64,000 bases of DNA from an uncultured Desulfobacter sp. (GTDB lineage: Bacteria > Desulfobacterota > Desulfobacteria > Desulfobacterales > Desulfobacteraceae). Position numbers and translations under genes: made by a program. The DNA is taken from the NCBI RefSeq assembly GCF_963677125.1, contig NZ_OY781882.1, positions 1,620,501 through 1,684,500 on the forward strand. Reading direction: 5' to 3'. Shown piece after piece: positions 58,767-64,000 of this stretch. The notes beneath the pieces were generated by a model. It searched no databases. It saw only the letters and a program-made list of their open reading frames with translations, and was not told the DNA's origin. Each line of letters begins with the position of its first letter. Within the stretch, counting starts at the first letter, position 1.

Positions 58767-58841
58767 TAGTTCCTGTAAAAAAATGGTCAATTTTGTTCGA
58801 GTTCGAGGCGGACAAAAGGGGCTGTTTTTCTACGGGAACTA
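58767..58841. repeat. 75-bp palindromic insertion between nifN and nifB, copy 2 (absent from operon 1)
   Basis: TAGTTCCTGTAAAAAAA at the left and the complement of TTTTTCTACGGGAACTA at the right form imperfect terminal inverted repeats around a 40-nt centre containing GTTCGAGTTCGAGGCGGAC. It begins 20 bp after the nifB start side and touches the nifN stop. In the mRNA it would form a long hairpin between the two genes. Confidence 0.8.
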
Positions 58842-58842
58842 T

Positions 58843-60255
58843 TTACATATATGAGTATCCTATTCTGGACTCGGTCTGTTTTACCGTTAAAATTGCATTG
58901 ACGATATTGTCAAACAACTGCTGGGCCCCTTTGTAACCGACGTGCAGAATGCGAGAGCCCCCTACCCGGTCGTGGATGGGAAATCCAACCCTGACCAGGG
59001 GGATTTTCAGCCGTCTTGCCATGGCATATCCCTTGGAATTGCCGATGATGATTTCGGGCCGCAGGTCTTCAGGCATGGCAGAAGCGGTCTCCTCCATGCA
59101 GGTAAAGTCCATGTCATTTTGGATGATGATCTGTTCAATAAGGCTTTCAGGCAACGTCTGTTCAAGGGCGGCTTTAAAGGTTTTGCTTTTACCGCCGGAA
59201 GCACAGAGCACAGGGATGATGCCGACTTCGGCAAGAAAGCCGGCCATAGAGACAACAAAATCCTCTTCCCCGTAAATCAAGGCCCGCTTTTTAGCTACAT
59301 ATTTATTGCCGTCCACATAAGCATCCACTAGGCGCCATTTCTCTTTTCTATACCGCTCCGGCACGGGCCGGCCCGAAATCTGGGACAAAATTTCCAAAAA
59401 GCGATCCGTGGCCTTTACCCCGATGGGGATGGGCAGGCGGGTACAGGGAACGCCAAAACGTTCGTTCAAAATATCCGCTGCGGTTACCTGGCCATTTTCT
59501 GCAGCCAGGGCCAGCACTGCGCCGAACTCCACACTGTGCACGGCCACATTCATCCTTTCAATGGCCGAAATGGGCGTACCCCCTTTCTGGATGGCCTGGT
59601 ATTCCTGCCATGATGGTCCTTCCAGCCGTTCTGAATAATCGGGCAAAACGGCCACAGGGGTATGAAAATCTTCAAAAATATCTTTTAAATGCCGCAGATC
59701 TTCATTGGAGAGCATACCGGGAAACAAATTGATTTTTTTCTTTTTTTTGGGCCGGTAAGCAATTCTTTTGCCCTTGGGATTAAACCGATCCACCACCGCT
59801 GCCACGGCACCATGGAATCCGTCCACATGGGTGCCGGCATAAGCTGGTGTGGAAACATGGGCCAGGGCCGTGCCGTTGATGGTATTGCCCATGCTGTTTA
59901 ATATTAACTGGACATCATCACCAATGGTTTCGGACAGGCAGGTAGTGGCAATACCGATCATGCTCGGGGCATACTGGCGTGCCACGTTTTCAATGGCCAG
60001 CTTCAGGTTGGCTCCGCCCCCGAATACCGCCGTTTCCTCAGTGAAGTTTGAAGAGGCAATATCCACAGGTTCCTTGAAATGGGAGATCAAATAGCGCCGC
60101 ATATAGGTTGAACACCCCTGGGAGCCGTGAAGCAGGGGTACGCAGCCTTCAATACCCTGGAACACCAGGGTGGCCCCTAAGGGAGTGCACATTTTACATG
60201 CATTCTGGGTAGGGGTATATGAAGGGGTCTCTTTATACGGTCTGCCCGGAGTCAT
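58843..60255 (-). CDS. nifN: Nitrogenase cofactor scaffold subunit NifN, copy 2
   Basis: A 470-residue paralogue of the gene at 48405-49817 with the same conserved segments (NACKMCTPLGATLVF, HGSQGCSTYMRRYL, TTCLSETIGDD, IGNSKGYAMARRLKIPLVRVG). The ATG at 60255 overlaps the nifE stop (ATGA) with GGGAGG upstream; the longer frame from 60306 is not needed. Differences are scattered and mild. Confidence 0.92.
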   Translation of the reverse strand: MTPGRPYKETPSYTPTQNACKMCTPLGATLVFQGIEGCVPLLHGSQGCSTYMRRYLISHFKEPVDIASSNFTEETAVFGGGANLKLAIENVARQYAPSMIGIATTCLSETIGDDVQLILNSMGNTINGTALAHVSTPAYAGTHVDGFHGAVAAVVDRFNPKGKRIAYRPKKKKKINLFPGMLSNEDLRHLKDIFEDFHTPVAVLPDYSERLEGPSWQEYQAIQKGGTPISAIERMNVAVHSVEFGAVLALAAENGQVTAADILNERFGVPCTRLPIPIGVKATDRFLEILSQISGRPVPERYRKEKWRLVDAYVDGNKYVAKKRALIYGEEDFVVSMAGFLAEVGIIPVLCASGGKSKTFKAALEQTLPESLIEQIIIQNDMDFTCMEETASAMPEDLRPEIIIGNSKGYAMARRLKIPLVRVGFPIHDRVGGSRILHVGYKGAQQLFDNIVNAILTVKQTESRIGYSYM

Positions 60256-61628
60256 ATCATACCTCCCTGTCCAGTTGGGTTCTGCCGCCTGGGCACAAGA
60301 TCCCATACCGGGCTTGTAACGGTGCCGTGCACCTCTTTTGCAAAATTAACCATACCTTCAAAGCCGACCAGTGGAATTTTTCGTTCATGGTTATGGTCAC
60401 AGAACCCGATGCCCATTTTATAGGCAATGGGTCTTTCCTTGACGCCGCCGATGAACAGATCCGCATCCTTTTCAACGGAATACTTGGCAAGCTCCAGGGG
60501 GTTGGAGTCGTCTACGATGACTGTACCTTCGTTACACATTTGCCTGAGCACTTCGTAATCTTCCTTGGTGCCGGTCTGTGATCCGGCCAGAACCACTTCC
60601 ATGCCCAGGGTTTTTAACGCCTTAATCATAGAGAAGCCTTTAAACGCGCCGCCTACATATATGGATGCCTTTTTACCTTCAAGGTCTTTTTTCATGGCTT
60701 CCAAGGTTGGAACAATGGCCTGGACCTCCTTTCTAATCAAGTCCTGGGTCCTTTTTAAGATTTCAGGATTCTTCTTAAAGTGAACAGCCACCTGGTACAG
60801 GGCATCCGAGGTATCTTCAATACCGAAATAGGAGACCCTTATATAAGGGATGCCGTACTCTTTTTCCATCTGTTTTGCCAGATGGGTCACCGACCCTGAA
60901 CACTGGACCACGTTCAGGGCGGCATTCTTTGCCTGCTGGACTTCTTCTACTCGGCCGTCACCGGTGATCACGGAGACCACCTTGACCCCCATGGCTTCAT
61001 AATATTTTTTGATGATCCATGTCTCTCCGCCAATATTGAATTCGCCCAGGATATTGATGGAGTCGGGGATGGTGACCCGGGGGGCTTTGTTTCTTTCAAT
61101 CAGACTGAACAAGGCGTCACAGGCGGCCTTGTATCCATCTTTTTTGGTGCCTTTAAATCCTTCAGAGTGGACAGCGATGACAGGGATGTTGGTCTCTTCT
61201 TCGACCTGGCGGCAGACCGCGTCCACGTCATCACCAATAATACCCACAATGCAGGTACAATATATAAAGGCCGCTTTGGGTGAATATTTTTCAATTAGCT
61301 CCAGCAGTGCTTTTTTCAGCTTTTTCTCGCCGCCATAGATAATATCGGTCTCAGACAGATCCGTTGAAAAGCTCATGCGATGAAGCTCCGGGCCCGAAGA
61401 TTGAGCCCCTCTGATGTCCCAGGTATAGGAGGCGCACCCGATGGGGCCGTGAATCAGGTGCAAGGCATCGGCAATGGGGTAAAGCACCACCCTAGAGCCG
61501 CAAAAGACACAGGCCCGCTGACTGACTGCACCGGCCAGACTTTTGGTTTCACATTCCATTTCAAAGGGCTGTTTACCCTTCTGGTAAATCTGTTTTTCTC
61601 TCTGTTTGAGTACCGATATGGAGGTCAT
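60252..61628 (-). CDS. nifE: Nitrogenase cofactor scaffold subunit NifE, copy 2
   Basis: A 458-residue paralogue of the gene at 49814-51190; all Cys segments (RACVFCGSRVV, GPIGCASYTW, YCTCIVGIIGDD) are kept. The proteins match over the first 181 residues except position 19, although the DNA differs at many third positions, so purifying selection has acted on both copies. More amino-acid changes occur after residue 181. Confidence 0.93.
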   Translation of the reverse strand: MTSISVLKQREKQIYQKGKQPFEMECETKSLAGAVSQRACVFCGSRVVLYPIADALHLIHGPIGCASYTWDIRGAQSSGPELHRMSFSTDLSETDIIYGGEKKLKKALLELIEKYSPKAAFIYCTCIVGIIGDDVDAVCRQVEEETNIPVIAVHSEGFKGTKKDGYKAACDALFSLIERNKAPRVTIPDSINILGEFNIGGETWIIKKYYEAMGVKVVSVITGDGRVEEVQQAKNAALNVVQCSGSVTHLAKQMEKEYGIPYIRVSYFGIEDTSDALYQVAVHFKKNPEILKRTQDLIRKEVQAIVPTLEAMKKDLEGKKASIYVGGAFKGFSMIKALKTLGMEVVLAGSQTGTKEDYEVLRQMCNEGTVIVDDSNPLELAKYSVEKDADLFIGGVKERPIAYKMGIGFCDHNHERKIPLVGFEGMVNFAKEVHGTVTSPVWDLVPRRQNPTGQGGMI

Positions 61629-61647
61629 TTTATCTATTAATCCTTTA

Positions 61648-63024
61648 CTATTCTACCAGTTCAAAACGTTCTTCGGGCGCATCCCGATCCGTGCGGTCCA
61701 TAAGGGCGCTCAGGATTTTAACCAGGAACTGCAGCCCGCCTTTGTATCCCACTGTGGGAAGGTAGGAGTGGCCGATCCGGTCCAGGATGGGGAAGCCGTG
61801 GCGTACAAACGGGATGTCCTCGTCCCGGGCGATGTATTTGCCGTAAGTGTTGCAGACCAGCAGGTCCACAGGTTCGTTTTTGATCAACTGATGCAGGTGA
61901 TACAGGTCGCTTCTAAGCTCGACGTTAATCTCGTCTCCGAACCGGGCAGTGATCTCCTTAATCCGTTTGACAAAAGCCTTGCCCGGGGTGCCGGTGACGA
62001 TATGAACCGGTTTCATACCCATGGTGACAAAAAATTCGGTCAAGGAGATGAGCTGGTCCGGATCACCGGCCAGGGCCACTTTTTTACCATACAAATGGGG
62101 TTGCATGTCGGAGATGACGTCCAGCAGACGTCCGCGGTCACGGGTGATGGAATCCGGTACACAGACGCCGCCCATTGTACGAAGCGCATCAACGAACCGG
62201 TCCGTAGCCAGCAGACCAATGGGCAGGTCCAGTACCTGGCAGGGGACCTTATACTGGGCGTCAAGGGATTTTACCGCATCAGCCGAAGCCCAGGCGCCCA
62301 GCCCGATGGAACCAATGCTGTCACCAGCGCTCTTTATATCGCTGATACTTGCTCCGCCCTTTGGAAACATGACAAATTTTCCGGTAAGCGGCCCGTTAAG
62401 AATGCCGGAGGTATCCGGAAAAACGATGGAATCAATGCCCAGGGTGGCGGCGATATCTTTTATTTCAGTCATGTCCGCCGGTTCTACATATCCGGGAACA
62501 ATATTGACTCTGCCGTTGGATTTGCCTGTCTTTTCAGCAAGCTGGGTTGCCATGGCATTGACCATATTGGAAAAACCCGTAACATGGGAGCCCACATAGC
62601 CCGGCGTAGCCGTATGAATAATATATTTGCCTTCGGGGACTGTGCCGTCTTTTTTGGCCTTTTTGACAATTTGGTTCACATCGTCGCCAATGGTTTCCGA
62701 CAGACAGGTGGTGTTAATCGCAACCATGTCCGGGTCATAGGTAGTGAATATGGTTAAAAGGCCCTGGATCAAGTTGGCCTGACCGCCAAATACCGATGCC
62801 CCTTCAGTAAAGGAGGAGGTGGCCGCCATGACGGGTTCACGGTAATGACGGGACAGGGTAGACCTATGGTAGGCGCAGCAGCCCTGGGACCCATGACTGT
62901 GAGGCAGACAGCCATGGACGCCTAAGGCCGCATACATGGCTCCGATGGGCTGGCAGGTCTTGGCCGGATTAACAACCAGGGTCTTTCTTTCTCTAATCTC
63001 TTTGGGTGTATGTCGAAGCAGCAT
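61648..63024 (-). CDS. nifK: Nitrogenase MoFe protein beta subunit NifK, copy 2
   Basis: A 458-residue paralogue of the gene at 51226-52602. P-cluster cysteines C24, C49 and C107 are kept, but position 142 (beta-188) is Gly (TPGYVGSH), codon GGC at 62601-62599, where copy 1 has Ser. Beta-99 is His as in copy 1. It also gains Cys residues (YKVPCQVLD, GGVCVPDS). This is the most diverged gene pair of the duplication apart from parts of nifB. The protein is intact and should be functional. Confidence 0.95.
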   Translation of the reverse strand: MLLRHTPKEIRERKTLVVNPAKTCQPIGAMYAALGVHGCLPHSHGSQGCCAYHRSTLSRHYREPVMAATSSFTEGASVFGGQANLIQGLLTIFTTYDPDMVAINTTCLSETIGDDVNQIVKKAKKDGTVPEGKYIIHTATPGYVGSHVTGFSNMVNAMATQLAEKTGKSNGRVNIVPGYVEPADMTEIKDIAATLGIDSIVFPDTSGILNGPLTGKFVMFPKGGASISDIKSAGDSIGSIGLGAWASADAVKSLDAQYKVPCQVLDLPIGLLATDRFVDALRTMGGVCVPDSITRDRGRLLDVISDMQPHLYGKKVALAGDPDQLISLTEFFVTMGMKPVHIVTGTPGKAFVKRIKEITARFGDEINVELRSDLYHLHQLIKNEPVDLLVCNTYGKYIARDEDIPFVRHGFPILDRIGHSYLPTVGYKGGLQFLVKILSALMDRTDRDAPEERFELVE

Positions 63025-63102
63025 AAATTTCTCCTGTTGCTTTTTTATCTATATTTTCAACTATTCATATTAATGGCCATATGCCAAATCAGCCCATGGT
63101 CG

Positions 63103-64000
63103 TTATTCCCCAACGTATTTGGCGGACAACTCGGGAGCTTTTTGCCAGGGTGCTTCCAGGTACTCCCAGACGTTGGCGTTCAGCATGCGGTCGATTTCAT
63201 CACAGAAATTCACAAAACCTTTGAATACCGCATAGGGACCACCCGTATCATAAGAGTGGAGCTGCTTCATGGGAATGCCGTGCTTCTGGACGGTGTATTT
63301 TTCCTTGATACCGGCACAGAAGATATCAGGCTTGTACATTTCGATAATGGTATCTGTCTCATGCTGGGAGATATCGTCTATCATCATGGAGTTCTCGACC
63401 ATGTCGTATTTCATGCCGTCATATTCCTTAAACGGAAAACCCTTTTCTTCCAGGGCCTTCATCTCTTCTTCGGTTTTTCTGGGGTTATACCGGGTCTCGT
63501 CCGGTTCGATTTCCAGCTCCTCAATGTTTCTGGAGTCCGCATCAATTTTAATGGTCGGAATAATGTCACGGCCTTCGTAATCATCCCTGTGGGCAAATTC
63601 GTAGCCTGCGGAAAGCACTTCCATACCCATGGCCCTGAACAGTTCCTGGTAATGGTGGGCCCTGGAACCTCCCACAAACATCATGGCGCTTTTACCCTCG
63701 CACCGGGGTTTCACTTCTTTGATTTTAGCTTCAACCGGCACCATCTCTTCGGCAATCACCTCTTCCACCCGGTCAATGAGTTCTTGATCGCCAAAATAAG
63801 CGGCAATCTTGCGCAGGCTGCGTGCAGTTGACGTCGGCCCTAAGAAACTGACTTTTATCCAGGGGATACCATACTTTAGCTCAAGCATGTCGGCCACATA
63901 GTTGATTGAACGATGACACATGACCGTATTCAGGTCTGCGGTGTGGCAGTTGGCAAACTGGTCATAGGTGGAGTTGCCGGAAAAAGTGGAAATCAGGTCA
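63103..64000 (-). CDS. nifD: Nitrogenase MoFe protein alpha subunit NifD, copy 2 (5' part outside window)
   Basis: The C-terminal 298 or so residues of a second NifD; the frame stays open to the window edge (STFSGNSTYDQFANCHTADL at the start of the visible part). FeMo-co ligand Cys (MCHRSINYV) and His (KQLHSYDTGGPY) are present, with the same clostridial-type insertion. The C-terminus is longer than copy 1 by about 10 residues (after APWQKA). P-cluster cysteines and the state of nifH copy 2 cannot be seen. An internal ATG at 63921 is not the start. Confidence 0.93.
   Translation of the reverse strand, partial: DLISTFSGNSTYDQFANCHTADLNTVMCHRSINYVADMLELKYGIPWIKVSFLGPTSTARSLRKIAAYFGDQELIDRVEEVIAEEMVPVEAKIKEVKPRCEGKSAMMFVGGSRAHHYQELFRAMGMEVLSAGYEFAHRDDYEGRDIIPTIKIDADSRNIEELEIEPDETRYNPRKTEEEMKALEEKGFPFKEYDGMKYDMVENSMMIDDISQHETDTIIEMYKPDIFCAGIKEKYTVQKHGIPMKQLHSYDTGGPYAVFKGFVNFCDEIDRMLNANVWEYLEAPWQKAPELSAKYVGE

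Noticed and set aside
61648..64000. Operon 2 as a vanadium or iron-only nitrogenase
   Set aside because: No delta-subunit gene (vnfG/anfG) lies between nifD and nifK, nifV and nifE/N are present, and the visible NifD residues match the Mo copy.

Overview
The window looks like a chromosome segment of a strictly anaerobic, diazotrophic delta-type bacterium, most likely a sulfate reducer of the Desulfobacteraceae (Thermodesulfobacteriota). This is inferred from three things: a six-subunit Ech-type energy-converting [NiFe] hydrogenase, a clostridial-type (short NifK, insertion-bearing NifD) Mo-nitrogenase operon with a Clostridium pasteurianum-like [2Fe-2S] ferredoxin, and a large number of sensor kinases. 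No rRNA or tRNA gene was seen, so the taxonomy is an inference.

Layout. 1-1.8 kb: end of a biotin ECF transporter operon (bioY-bioM-bioN). 2-6.5 kb: a Cache chemoreceptor, a REC-GAF-kinase-REC hybrid and a lone receiver. 6.6-21 kb: a reiterated signalling array of five sensor kinases with nearly the same catalytic half but different input domains (Cache, PAS, PocR, HAMP), interleaved with two Leu/Ile/Val-type binding lipoproteins and one ABC_sub_bind protein. Decayed gene ends at 6562-6634 and 18465-18587 show that the array grew and shrank by recombination. 21-29 kb: class II aldolase, secreted minimal DNA ligase, and an AraC/PchR-like regulator beside a DUF4405 membrane protein, a methyltransferase and a TonB-dependent receptor (probable metallophore or metal uptake set); then an ADP-ribosylglycohydrolase-family protein. 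29-33.4 kb: RND efflux permease plus adaptor. 33.9-39 kb: echABCDEF. 39-41.6 kb: gene debris (a truncated membrane protein, a frameshifted methyltransferase) and a TetR regulator divergent from a flavodoxin, with a clear promoter/operator. 41.7-45 kb: a TIR-NTPase-TPR (bacterial NLR-like, probable defence) gene lying between a flavodoxin gene and a decayed copy of that gene's 3' end.

45.4-64 kb: two tandem nif operons on the minus strand. Operon 1 is complete (nifH-D-K-E-N-B-[2Fe-2S] ferredoxin-nifV) with a sigma-54-type promoter before nifH. Operon 2 is the same set from nifD (cut by the window end) to nifV, and lies upstream of operon 1. The copies have diverged, mostly silently in nifE. 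NifK copy 1 has Ser at the P-cluster ligand position beta-188 while copy 2 has Gly. Operon 2 also carries two palindromic insertions that operon 1 lacks. No nifI1/nifI2 (PII) genes lie between nifH and nifD.

How the parts may fit together (inference): Ech hydrogenase links ferredoxin to H2 and the ion gradient, and can supply or drain the low-potential electrons that nitrogenase needs. The small ferredoxin encoded in each nif operon is the likely local electron carrier. The kinase array probably integrates periplasmic ligand sensing into a common phosphorelay whose only visible receivers are those at 4.0-6.5 kb. Candidates for undescribed biology are the kinase/binding-protein array, the paired nitrogenases with different P-cluster ligands, and the TIR-NLR gene with its upstream mini-ORF and flanking duplication.
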